Positions 11,676 to 20,974 of a stretch of 23,302 nucleotides of DNA are shown one piece after another. The stretch comes from Reticulitermes lucifugus. Taxonomy: Eukaryota; Arthropoda; Insecta; Blattodea; Rhinotermitidae. The stretch lies in assembly GCA_026260175.1 (NCBI GenBank), contig JAKCWW010000162.1, positions 104,523 through 127,824 on the forward strand, written 5' to 3'. The position numbers were made by a program, and so were the translations under genes. The notes below the pieces were generated by a model. The model was not told where the DNA came from and made no database searches. It saw only the letters and a list, made by a program, of their open reading frames with translations. Each line of letters opens with the position of its first letter. Within the stretch, counting starts at the first letter, position 1.

Positions 11676-12142
11676 TTGAGGCGCTTCGCAAGATTGGGGG
11701 AAACGACTATTAGCTTCGTCATGTCTGTCTGTCTGTCCGTCCGTCCGCATGGAACAACTCGGCTCCCACTGAACAGTTTTTCATGAAATTTTGTTTTTGA
11801 GTATTTTTCGACAATCTGTCGAGAAAAGTCAAGTTTCATTAAACTCTGACAAGAATAACGGGTACTTTACATGAAGGCCTCTGCACATTTACGATAGTAT
11901 CTTGCTGAATTTTTCTTAGAATGAGAGATGTTTGAGACAAAATTTTAGAGAAAATCAAAAGACATATTTTATGTTCAATAATTGTTTTTCGAAAATCGTC
12001 CTCTTTATGAAACAATGTGGTAAAACATGGTAGAGCCAGACAGGTCACAGATAATATAATATGGCGCATGCGCTTTACATGTAGTGTAACTAAGGCTACA
12101 GAAACACACTAAGACTATGTAACATTTATGTAATATGTATCG
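11676..12142 (+). mobile_element. Dispersed repeat family R, copy A (plus orientation, 3' end replaced)
   Basis: Starts at TTGAGGCGCTTCGCA, followed by CGACTATTAGCTTCGTCATG, then a (GTCT)n(GTCC)n run and GTCCGCATGGAACAACTCGG. It matches copies at 12910-13437 (reverse complement) and 18534-19052 over more than 400 bp, including GTAGAGCCAG and CTAAGGCTACAG near the 3' side. Similarity fades after 12110, just before the fold-back element at 12144. No coding capacity is seen. The GGCGC-containing ends resemble short terminal inverted repeats, so a non-autonomous DNA element is plausible, but the true ends are not fixed. Confidence 0.75.
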
Positions 12143-12143
12143 T

Positions 12144-12540
12144 CTTGAGTTTTGTGGAGTACGACGTTCTTGAAACCGGCTCTGCTTCCCGTTTAAGGTG
12201 AAATGGGAAGAAGCACACCTGAGTTCTAAATCTTTGTGTTGCGTCTATGGTTTGCCCAGTCTCAGTTCATTATTATTTTATGGTTTTTAATGTGTGATTA
12301 GTGCTGTTTTTATTTTTGAGTCTTCTAGTTAATTTTTAATCCTTTAATAGCTATTTTTCTGTTCTTACTTATGGAAAAGATCTGGTCTCGGGTGCATATC
12401 TCAACAAGCTTGAGCATATAGCCCAGTGACTGACAGTATCCCTTTCTAAGGGGTCTACCAAATTAGGTGCTTTTTCCCATTTCACCTGAATATGGAAGCA
12501 GAGCCTGCTTCCGAAACGTCGTACTACTTTAAAAATCAAG
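12144..12540. mobile_element. Fold-back/MITE-like element with about 74-bp inverted arms
   Basis: The left arm at 12144-12216 (CTTGAGTTTTGTGG..., GTACGACGTT, GGCTCTGCTTCC, GGTGAAATGGGAA, AAGCAC) pairs with the reverse complement of the right arm at 12467-12540. By eye the arms are about 80 percent identical. The 250-bp centre is T-rich and non-coding. No transposase or clear target-site duplication was found. Position directly against the decayed end of repeat copy A suggests insertion into it. Confidence 0.75.
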
Positions 12541-12909
12541 TTTGATGGACAAAGTCCAAAAGAATAAGACTGTTTCACAAAATTACGCGCTTATGTTATA
12601 TGGATATAAACATCAGTCTCCCCGTCTCCCCTCCTCCCAAAGTGAAAAAGAAAAGAGAATAATATTTAGACGTAATTGGGTGGCAGTAGAGGGTGGGTGG
12701 GGAGTTGCATAACGAGGGACTTCATAATCTTCACTATTCATCTTACAGTATCACTGTGATCAAATTAAAGAATCCGAAATGGGCTGGGTTTGTAACTTGC
12801 ATAGTACAGAAGCGAAAAGCTTAATATGAAGGGAAGATGCAATTATAACACTTGGGCATATAAAGAGTACAATCTTAAAATGCATATTCATAACAAGATA
12901 GACAGGGCA
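12541..12909. other. Intronic spacer between repeat copies
   Basis: Contains a C-rich patch (12616-12640) and a GGGTGGGTGGGG run near 12689-12704. No gene is supported. The 138-codon minus-strand open frame at 12760-13176 runs through repeat copy C and has no recognised domain. Confidence 0.5.
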
Positions 12910-13437
12910 GGTATAACGTGACATTGAGGCGCGTTCGCATAACCATTTTTGCCGTGGAGAAGCAATAATTATTTCATAATTTGAGTGTGTTTCTGCAGCC
13001 TTAGTTATCCTACACGCAAAGCGCATGCGCCCTATTATATTGTCATATGTGACCTTCCTGGCTCTACCATAATTTTTCATCTCATTTATTAAACGGCACG
13101 ATTTTCGGAAAATATTTATTGAACATAATATCTGTGTTTTGATTTTCTCTATAAATTTGTCTGGAGTGTTTCTCATTCTAAGAAGAATTCAGCGAAATAT
13201 TATCATAAATGTACATAGGTCCTCATGTAAAGTACCCGTTAATCATGTCAGCTTTTAATGAAACTTGAATTTTGTCGACATATTTTAGAAAAACATTAAA
13301 ATATCAAATTTAATGAAAATCCGTCCAGTGGAAGCCGAGTTGTTCCATGCGGACGGACAGAGATACGGACAGACCGACATGACGAAGCTAATAGTCGCTT
13401 TTCATAATTTCGCGAAAGCGCCTAAAAAGGGATGTGA
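12910..13437 (-). mobile_element. Dispersed repeat family R, copy C (minus orientation)
   Basis: The reverse complement begins CATCCCTTTTTAGGCGCTTT and contains the same ordered landmarks as copy A: CGACTATTAGCTTCGTCATG, GTCCGTCCGCATGGAAC, AAGTTTCATTAAAA, TTAGAATGAG, GTAGAGCCAG, GGGCGCATGCGCTTTG and CTAAGGCTGCAG. It ends near GCGCCTCAATGTCACGTTAT. This is the most complete copy. With copy A it forms an inverted repeat with arms of over 400 bp. The open frame at 13313-13582 is incidental. Confidence 0.78.
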
Positions 13438-14616
13438 TGGTATGACAAGAACAAGCATAATAATAACAGTCTTTGTTGTTGTTGAGCTCATTTCGTCCTT
13501 TTTTTGGAGAGGTACCTACCAATTACCCCGCGTTGTCACGGCGGTACACAGAAACAGTGATATACAATACGGCAGGAGTTAAGAGGTGGTTGCCGTGGCC
13601 CATCTTAGTGTGCGAACCAAAATTAATGTAACGATGTTCTTTCTTCTCAGCTATAAATATGGCCACGAAGGCATTCTCTGAAACAACCACTCTTCATTAA
13701 TACATTATTTAAATTTGACCACAGGGCTTCAAAGTGATTACGGCGGGCAAGAGGAAAGCTTTGTATAGCATTCCGTCCTTAACAGGTAGCTGCTCTATGA
13801 AATGTAACAAAATATTCACAGTAACCATTAGAGCATTATCTATGTTAACGGTGATAATCTCTATCGTCCTAAAGTTGCACAGAGGTGCCCGACTAATTCT
13901 GTTTTATATTTCATAGCCTCTCTGCTTTTGTAGTCTTTCATTCCATATTCAAACAAACCCCACTGTCTGGTTGAGCCATAATACAATATCAATATCATAG
14001 GGTAGAACTACAAAATATCATAAAGTGTAATATTATATTTGTGAGTGTCTGTGCAGCTTCAGATTTCTATTTAACATTGTGTATGCTGGTAACTATTCCC
14101 GCTTCGCATTTTAGAAATCTTACTTTCGACTCTCTACTTCGTTATTCTGACTAAACTTCAGGAATTTTCATGAGTTCTTTGTTTTTCATACTAGTTGAGT
14201 ACCACCTAAGTTGCAACTTCACTACAAACCCCTGAAACGTTCTAATGATCACAGCTGAATTGTCCATGTAGTTAAGCTTCCTGAAGCACCCTGCATTCTG
14301 GCTGAGCAATTCCTATCAAACTGATGGGAGTTCAAGACCATGACAGTCATGTGAAAAGGTTCAAAAGGAAAAGAAGGGAATGTGCTTGTCTGGTTCTCTC
14401 ACAATTTCTTGTTGCTAACATCCTCCTCAACATCTCCACTCACCACTTAACACACTCCATAGCGGGTAGTCACATATGTTACGTACGTGTATCTACTATA
14501 GCGCACCACACCTTGTCCAATGTTCCGGATATTAATGTAGGCCCACGGAAGTTTTCATTTGATAAGTAGGGTGGTTCGTTCTGGCAGGAATTAACGGGGA
14601 TGAAAAATATTATTCT
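13438..14616. other. Intronic sequence, nothing recognised
   Basis: AT-rich DNA without coding or RNA-gene signals. A short GC-rich stretch at 13515-13610 has no identified function. Confidence 0.5.
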
Positions 14617-14960
14617 ACTCTTCCGTCATACTCTTTTTGCTTTCTTTCATATTCAGTAGCCCTTTCTGCATTTCCTTCTTTGTAACACTCTTTGTTTTAT
14701 TTCCTTCATTTTCCCCTTTACCTTCTTACCTTTCTTTCCTTCCCCTTATAATCCTTTCTTCCACTATGTTTATCTTCTTCTCTGCTTGACTTCAGCTTTT
14801 ATTTTTCGTTCCCTCGTACTTTCATGCTTTCTTTTTCTCTCGTTTTTTTTCTTTGTCTTTTATTTCTCTGCTTATTTCAATTCTCTGCCTTTCCTTAATA
14901 CTTTATCTCTGTATTTATAAAGTCTTCCACTCTTGTTTCTCATATATTTCTTGTTATTGT
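14617..14960. repeat. Pyrimidine-rich (C/T) low-complexity tract
   Basis: About 340 bp dominated by TTTC, TTCC and CTTT words on the plus strand, with brief interruptions. In the sense direction of the neuroligin pre-mRNA it is a long polypyrimidine run. It is the strand-mirror of the GA tract at 2397-2557. Confidence 0.8.
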
Positions 14961-15398
14961 TCTTACTGTATTTATTGTGTCAATTCTTGTAGCATGCACG
15001 AACAACAAAACACTGAGACTGAAGACAAAGATGATTATTGCAAAATACGGGGCTGGTCCGTCAAGGATTTATGATGTTACGGGATAAAACGACCCCACCT
15101 GCACGTGATTAGATATGCCGACTCACGGGTACTTGTATACTGCAAATTAGGAGGAGGAGTAAAGCAAGCTGCCAGAAATTATGTAATTAAAGAAACTATA
15201 TCACAAGTTTTCCTACAGGCTGTCTTGATCTATTGTGCTATAATATTCCCACAGGAAAGGGCAATGAAAACCTTGGCAAATACATTCTGCGAGATGTATG
15301 AGTATTGATCACGAAACGTGCTATATTCTGCATTGTGTTACGGAAATTGTACGACACAAAACACTACAGATAAATGAGCAGAGAGATGGAGAGAATTG
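14961..15398. other. Intronic sequence, nothing recognised
   Basis: Two short plus-strand open frames (14853-15074 and 15105-15308) lack known motifs. Confidence 0.5.
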
Positions 15399-15735
15399 GA
15401 CCCACACAGTCCCTACTGCAGTCACCAAAGAGGCGTAAATCCACGTAGTTCCTACTTCTTCAACAAAGGCACGTCACCCGTGTAATCCCTAATGCAGTTA
15501 GAAGACGGATGTGGCCCCACGCAGTCCTGACTTCAGTAAAAACAGAGACGTGTCCCCACTCAGCCCCCAGTGCTGCCACAAGAAATATTTGGACCCACGT
15601 AACCCTTACTGTAGTCAGAAAAGAGATGTGGCCTCAAGTAGTCCCTGCTTCAGTCAGCAGAACGATGTGACCCACGCAGTACCTAATGCTGTGAGCAGTA
15701 AGACGTGGACTCATGTAGCCCCAGCTCAAACCAAG
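15399..15735. repeat. 39-bp degenerate minisatellite, about 8.7 copies (13-codon period)
   Basis: Units aligned on the AGTCCCTAC or AATCCCTAC word start every 39 bp, with one 37-bp and one 38-bp step: anchors at 15408, 15447, 15484, 15523, 15562, 15601, 15640, 15678 and 15717. Typical words are ACCCACGCAGTCCCTACTGC and CAGTCAGAAAAGAGATGTGG. Because 39 is a multiple of three, the frame 15511-15747 shows a 13-residue repeat (PRSPDFSKNRDVS, then PLSPQCCHKKYLD, then PRNPYCSQKRDVA). The indels break the frame across the whole array, so this is read as a satellite rather than a protein. Confidence 0.88.
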
Positions 15736-16440
15736 AGCTTTGCTTAATCGCTGTTTCCGGCTCTCTGCTCAACTTCTGACAAGGAATACTGCTCCCAAAG
15801 CTACATCAGGGTGTTCTCCGCAAGAGAAAACTTTCTTTAACCTATAAAATTAATTATACTGTTAAGAATGAAAAATAACAGGGTCCATGTTAGAAAATAC
15901 TGAATTTTGTTAGTGGATTCCATTAGTCATAAATGGATCAGAAAATGTAAGTGCCTTGCTGTGCAAGCAGAGCACAAATGAAAGAATAACGGAACCAGTA
16001 AGAAACTGGTTTGGTAAATCGATTTAAATATATTCTTTAAGTTGGTTGTAAATTACGATTTTACCTAGCAATTCAATTACTGACAAAACTGTACAGATAT
16101 TCCCAATATTTGCTCTTTTTTACTGCTCGCCTACATATACATTTACTCTCAAATTCATTTATGTTCACAAACAATATACGAGTATATTGCATGCGACTGC
16201 AAAGACATAGCCCTTGTGTCAGTCAACAAACCACATCTTTCCTTCAGCTCATTTTGTAACTTGGATTTTATCGTCCCTTTAAAACTCATGACCGCTAGTA
16301 GAACAAAAATGCTTTCATTCCTTTCTTTACTACCATATACATCTTTTGCAAATACAGCGACATAGAAACAAGAAAGACATGTCTGCAGCAGGAGATTGGG
16401 CATTGTGAATTTGACATTTATCCAAAATTAAGCCTGCGTG
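15736..16440. other. Intronic sequence, nothing recognised
   Basis: AT-rich DNA. The minus-strand open frame at 16155-16403 has no recognised motif. Confidence 0.5.
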
Positions 16441-16527
16441 ATTGACGGACTAACTAACTAAATTAACTGACTGGCTGAATAACAAACCAACCAACCAGCC
16501 AACTAACTAAGTAACTGACTCCATGGG

Positions 16528-16537
16528 GTAGATTTCT
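16528..16537. repeat. Target-site duplication of the SINE, left copy
   Basis: GTAGATTTCT, identical to 16831-16840. It is LINE 3' sequence that was duplicated when the SINE integrated. Confidence 0.85.
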
Positions 16538-16830
16538 GTTCCTCTTCTTCACATTCTCATTCTGACTTCTTTCTACCTACTCAATCGTAAGTGTAGAGGG
16601 ATATTGTTTCACCCGATCACACTCAATAACACACAAACACACACACACACACACTCGGTAGGTCTCCCCTAGACGAGGGATCAAACCGTCGCAAAGACCT
16701 CTACCAGACAACATTCATCACTCAAAAAATACATACATCCATGTGCCCGGCGGGATTCGAAACCATAATCCTAGCAAGCGAGCGGCCGCAGACCCGCGGC
16801 TTCGACCCGCGCGGCCACAGGGATCGTCGA
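16538..16830 (-). mobile_element. tRNA-derived SINE inserted in the LINE remnant
   Basis: The 293-bp insert is flanked by the perfect direct repeat GTAGATTTCT (16528-16537 and 16831-16840). Removing the insert and one repeat restores continuity with the LINE 3' end. On the minus strand the head has box A-like TGGCCGCGCGG and, about 53 nt after its start, box B-like GTTTCGAATCC followed by CGCCGGGCA, as in tRNA 3' ends. The body holds a second box B-like GGTTTGATCCC (near 16679-16689) after a TGGTAGAGG word, then a (GT)n run. The head is much more GC-rich than its surroundings. It is not a functional tRNA gene: the arms do not fold into a full cloverleaf by eye. Confidence 0.85.
16629..16654. 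repeat. (CA)n microsatellite within the SINE body
   Basis: CA dinucleotides with one AAC interruption, lying inside the SINE insert. It was probably part of the element or expanded after insertion. Confidence 0.92.
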
Positions 16831-16840
16831 GTAGATTTCT
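16831..16840. repeat. Target-site duplication of the SINE, right copy
   Basis: GTAGATTTCT. The LINE alignment resumes immediately to its right with AGAGAAGCTAA, the complement of the TTAGCTTCTC block of copy 1. Confidence 0.85.
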
Positions 16841-17139
16841 AGAGAAGCTAATTTTCCATAGTTTGTTAAGAAATTTCCCGCCTTCTATGGAACCCGAAAG
16901 TTCATTGCCATATTCACAAGAGGTATAAACCTGTTCGTATTCTGACTCACACGAATCCAGTCCATGACCTCCTATCCTATACTTTCAGATCTATATTAAT
17001 ATTATCCTACTCTCATAAGCCACATCCTGCAAGAAATTACTTTCCCTCAGGCGGTCCAAGTAAAACGCTGTGTATATGTCTTCTTCACCATCCATGCCAC
17101 ATACACTGCCAATCTCATCCTAAAATTATATCAGGTCCG

Positions 17140-17210
17140 TTAAAGTGACTTTCTTAAGGCTGATGGCTGCAGTTCAATTCCCGTTGGGATCAAAGCTTTC
17201 TCATTTTGCA
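17140..17210 (+). mobile_element. tRNA-like box B fragment next to the LINE 5' truncation point
   Basis: GCAGTTCAATTCCCG near 17169-17183 resembles box B (GGTTCGATTCC) and follows AAGGCTGATGGCT. It begins where the LINE alignment stops, so it may be a SINE fragment that marked or created the junction. No box A was seen. Confidence 0.3.
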
Positions 17211-18533
17211 CAAAATCCTGACTATATCTGGGACCCGCAAGACTCTTGCGTAAAATAATTTGGCAGCACAGTTTACCGCACATCGTATGCCTTGTTAGAC
17301 CTCTGTACTGAAAAGTGCTGTTAGCGAGGAAATTTCCAAATGGAATAAATGTGCGTTAACAAATTATATCAAAGCAGTGACAAAAATAGTTTAATTAACA
17401 ATACAATCTGGTCCGATGCTAATTATTACATAATTAAGGCCTGACAAATTCAAGTGGAAATAGCCCTGCAGCATCAGTCACAAATATGTCTCTCTGCCCA
17501 TAAAATTATAGCGGGAACCACACAGGCCTAACACGCTGTCCGGAACTCCACTGAACGTAATATGTATTTATTTGTGAAGGACTGAAAGCATATGCAGAAA
17601 TTCTTCAAATTAAATTGCTTCATTTACCACACACCTCTTTAGGATAACGTAATTCTTACAAAAAGAGAAGTCGGCTGCTATTGTGTTGAACAAACCGAAC
17701 AACCTGTTGACGAATGTGAAAGCTGTAATGAATTACTGGGATTTTGTTGTCGCGTAGATAACTGTCTCCTTAATGTTGTCCCCATACCAACTGCACCAAT
17801 TCCTGTTGCTACTTTGATCATTCGGGTCCATAAATAAGAAGGAATTTTACTATCAGTGTAAGCTGTATTCAGCTGCTGCTACTAGAAAGATTAATGAGCG
17901 AGAACATGCCTTTACTAAATCAATGTCGCCTGCGGTACAAAACGAAACACGGTTGTTATTGCAGAACGTACTTATGATCGCTTGCAATACACTGCGGTAA
18001 AATCAAAACGGGAGGAACAGACAACCTGTGACTTAACCGTAATGTCTATCTCAGAACCCCACACGTGGAATTACAAACACCCTTAAATAAATTCTGTTTT
18101 GAAAGACAGAATAAGCGCAACTGGGCACTGGGAACGTTTTACTCATTGACTTTAAGACAGCAAGTCATCAAATCCATTTAGAAGTTCTTGTAAAGCTGAC
18201 GGTCGCCAATTACGCAACACCAAATTTCAACCGCGTTCACAACAGCCCAGTATTAGGATTGCTGATAAGCCGGATAAATCCAATCCATATCCTGTACTAG
18301 TAAGATAAATTCAAATAGTATCCCCCACATACGTCTTCTCTTGAGGTACTGAACTAAGATTCTGTGAGCTTCTTCCACGTTTCTCAAGTCCTTTTACATG
18401 TGCAGACCAACCATCCTGATTTGATCACCCCAATAACAACCTCCCTGGGGCTATGCCTGTGTACTTTAAATGTGTGAACCATTCCACCAAGTATTACAAC
18501 ATTTAGGGCAAAAGTTATGACAGGCCACGCTAA
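17211..18533. other. Intronic sequence, nothing recognised
   Basis: No open frame above 60 codons and no repeat that I could align elsewhere in the window. Confidence 0.5.
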
Positions 18534-19052
18534 AATCACCCGTTTTAGGTGCGTTCGCAAAACTGCGAAAAGCGACTATTAGCTACGTCATATCTGTCCG
18601 TCCGAATGGAATAATTTGCCTCCCACTGAACGAATGTCATGAAATTTTATACTTGAGGATTTTTCGAAAATTTGTCGAGAAAGTTCAAGTTTCATTAAAA
18701 TCTGACAAGAATAAAGGGTGTTTTACTTAAAGACCTATGTACATTTATGATAATGTCTCGCTGAATTCTTCTTAGAATGAGAAATTTGTCAGACAAATTT
18801 GTGTAGAAACTCGAAACACATTTTAAGTTTAATAAATGTTTTCCGAAAATCGTGCCTCTTCAGAAATAGTGTGGAAAAATATGGTAGAGCCAGGCAGGCC
18901 ACAGATTACAATGTAACACAGCAGTACCATTTGCATGCCAGATAACTAAGGCAAGAATACAGCCACATACTTAGAATATACAATACTGATTTCTTTTCTA
19001 AGGCAACAATTGTTAAGTGAAGGCGCCTCAATGTTACACGTTATACGTACAT
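18534..19052 (+). mobile_element. Dispersed repeat family R, copy E (plus orientation)
   Basis: Starts at TTTTAGGTGCGTTCGCAAAA and shows the same ordered landmarks as the copies at 11676 and 12910: GCGACTATTAGCTACGTCAT, a shortened GTCCGTCC run, GTCATGAAATTTTA, TTCATTAAAATCTGACAAGA, TCTTAGAATGAGAAAT, GTAGAGCCAGGCAGG and ATAACTAAGGC. It ends around GGCGCCTCAATGTTACACGT. It shares with copy C a few bases beyond the GGCGCCTCAATG block, so the element may extend slightly past that point. No coding capacity. Confidence 0.75.
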
Positions 19053-20456
19053 TGCCTGTATAGTATTTCTTATATTCGGTAAGAAAATCTGGATACACGA
19101 AAGTGTGACATGGGAGCTACATTTGCAACAATTAATATAGAATTCTGAAATAGAATATAGAAGCAAACCTTCTAAAATGTAAAAGTCTGATAATATAAAA
19201 AACAGAACAGCAGCTGCATGAGTCGACATTTATTTCTCAGTTTCATGGCTATAAATATTAAACAAATTCAGCTAGTTAATTATCCTTGAGGTTATGCCCA
19301 ACAAATTTAGTGTAAGCAATGCCTGTGCTTCAGGTATGAGTTCTTTTGAATTTTATGACAATAATGAGACAATAACAACATAACAGTAACAATCCACAAC
19401 GTATTTAAAATCACCAGCAACAAAATATCTGGACTCGGCTAAGATTAAATCGTACGATCATCAGCAAACGAGACCAGCATAGTAGCCCGCAAGTTTAATT
19501 GACCTTTTTATTGTTACATTACACATTTACTTTAAGAAAACGCACTTCACCAACGTAACTTTAGCAGTACTGGTAGTTTGCATAATGTTCCATTTTGAAG
19601 CAATCTAACGTTGAACTCTTTACACTGAAAGTATGATACATTCTTAGAATTGTGGTGATTTTGGAGTGTTGTGCCATGAAGTAGGCTTAAATACGTCAGA
19701 AAATATTCAACGTTTGTCACATAATTTTAACCTAACTAATCAAACAGAGGTATCACACTACACAGAGATAGACTTCGTACGTACAACACACACTAAATTA
19801 TACCAAAAGCAGATCCCAAACAAAGATGATGAATAAGTCTGAAACAAGTATTTAGGTGAGTAATTATCGAAATTACGATCTTTCGACTTCAATTTAAACT
19901 TAATTTACGCTCTTGGCATCACCTAGAGTGAAACGATAGGGTCAAAATAAAAGATAAAAATGTTTGATACACTTTAATCACCAAATTAAAAAAAATTATC
20001 GTCATTTTTTAGTTGAAGTACGCGTCAATCTCACGCCTTTCACACAAACTGTATTTACACCTGTAGAAACACTAACAAGTACTAACGGTGTCAACAAGTG
20101 TGAACTGGGGACTGACAGATGTAAAGCAATCAGGGATCTAATTTCACGGCCGATGCGTGGCATGTGTGCAAACATATTATGCGGTATGTTTGTAAACATA
20201 CAGAGACTTACTCCGTATCTTGCGTTGCTCGTATTTACTCGTTTAACGTGAGGCTGTGAATGCACTATACTTAACGTTAGAATGAAATGCACATGAAGTA
20301 CACTCCTAACTGCACTAATGTAATGTTCTTTCCTCTCCACATCCAACATACTTACTTGTGCACTGTGAAAGTTCTTACACAATAAATTGCTCTGTCAGAT
20401 TAGCTTAACTAACTTACTACTTGATTATTATCAGGGTACAAATATTCAGGATATTG
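19053..20456. other. Intronic sequence with a small hairpin, otherwise nothing recognised
   Basis: AT-rich DNA. An imperfect 15-bp inverted repeat (20162-20176 against 20185-20199, 13 of 15 paired) sits at GTGCAAACATA and TATGTTTGTAA. The overlapping open frames at 19964-20251 and 20002-20382 (minus) have no motif. Confidence 0.5.
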
Positions 20457-20466
20457 TAGAGACAAT
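20457..20466. repeat. Target-site duplication of LINE copy 1, left copy
   Basis: TAGAGACAAT, immediately before the first LINE-homologous codon (CTC ACA CTG). Confidence 0.88.
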
Positions 20467-20964
20467 CTCACACTGAGGGAGTAACATAGGCTGAGGGTGT
20501 TCGAGAATAGGGTGCTGAGGAGATTATTTGGGCCTAAGAGGGATAAGGTAAGAGGAGAGTGGAGAAGACTACATAACAAGGAACTTAATGATTTGTACCC
20601 ATCACTAAATATTATTCGGATGATCAAATCAAGAAGAATGAGGTGGGCGGGGCATGTAGCACGTAAGAGGGTGGGGAGAGGTGCATACAGGATTTTGGTG
20701 GGAAGACCTGAGGGAAGGAGACCACTTGGAAGACCCAGGCGTAGATGGGAGAACAACATTAAAATGGATCTTCAAGAAGTGGGATGGGGGGGCATGGACT
20801 GGATTGATGTGGCTCAGGACAGGGACAGGTGGCAGGCTCTTGTAAATGCGGTAATGAACCTTCGGGTTCCATAAAATGCGGGGAATTTTTTAACTAGCTG
20901 GGGACCTATTAGCTTCTCAAGAAGGACTCTGCTCCATGGAGTTAGTTAGTTTGTTAGTTAGTTA
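20467..20964 (+). mobile_element. Young 5'-truncated non-LTR retrotransposon (LINE), 3' end, copy 1
   Basis: The frame from 20467 encodes LTLRE, one stop (TAA at 20482-20484), then about 129 codons to the stop at 20872-20874. The protein is the extreme C-terminus of a LINE reverse-transcriptase ORF, recognisable by [11 protein letters not shown] (near 20630-20662) and the GRPRRRW motif (near 20728-20748). The 3' UTR is short and ends in GTTAGTTAGTTTGTTAGTTA with no poly(A). The insert is flanked by TAGAGACAAT duplications. About nine tenths of a full LINE is missing at the 5' end, as expected from incomplete target-primed reverse transcription. Clade (RTE-like or other) is not decidable from this part. 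It lies in sense orientation in the neuroligin intron. Confidence 0.9.
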
Positions 20965-20974
20965 TAGAGACAAT
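20965..20974. repeat. Target-site duplication of LINE copy 1, right copy
   Basis: TAGAGACAAT, directly after the TTAG-type tail. It is identical to 20457-20466, so little time has passed since insertion. Confidence 0.88.

Larger units (their letters stand above)
16441..17145 (-). mobile_element. Decayed LINE 3' end (copy 2), interrupted by a SINE
   Basis: On the minus strand this aligns with the LINE at 20467-20964. Shared blocks include ATGGACTGGATT (near 16960), CTTTCGGGTTCCATA, TTAGCTTCTC and CCATGGAGT followed by a TTAG-rich tail (16449-16524). The coding part, the C-terminal end of the reverse-transcriptase ORF, is riddled with stops and frame changes. Alignment can be followed to about 17145, where similarity to copy 1 stops. 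The tail has partly drifted to TTGG repeats. Divergence is far higher than in copy 1, so this is an old insertion. Confidence 0.85.

Noticed and set aside
12760..13176. Longest minus-strand open frame, 138 codons
   Set aside because: It runs through a non-coding dispersed repeat; the corresponding frame is not kept in the sister copies and no domain is visible.
15399..15735. CRISPR-like regular repeat spacing
   Set aside because: The repeats are directly adjacent with no unique spacers, and the DNA is clearly eukaryotic.
15511..15747. Open frame with 13-residue repeats
   Set aside because: The underlying 39-bp units include 37- and 38-bp steps that break the frame over the full array, and there is no start context or flanking coding sequence.
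16740..16830. Possible functional tRNA gene on the minus strand
   Set aside because: Boxes A and B are present, but the arms do not pair as a cloverleaf by eye and the segment lies inside a 293-bp insert with a target-site duplication, so it is a SINE head.
20002..20382. 126-codon minus-strand open frame overlapping a plus-strand frame of 95 codons
   Set aside because: Neither shows a motif or splice-consistent structure, and both cross a small inverted repeat; judged chance.
20409..20759. Minus-strand 116-codon open frame
   Set aside because: It is antisense to the LINE reverse-transcriptase fragment, which has recognisable motifs on the plus strand.
20943..20964. Telomere-like TTAG repeats
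   Set aside because: The unit is GTTA/TTAG, not the insect TTAGG, and it is the tail of a LINE followed at once by the target-site duplication.
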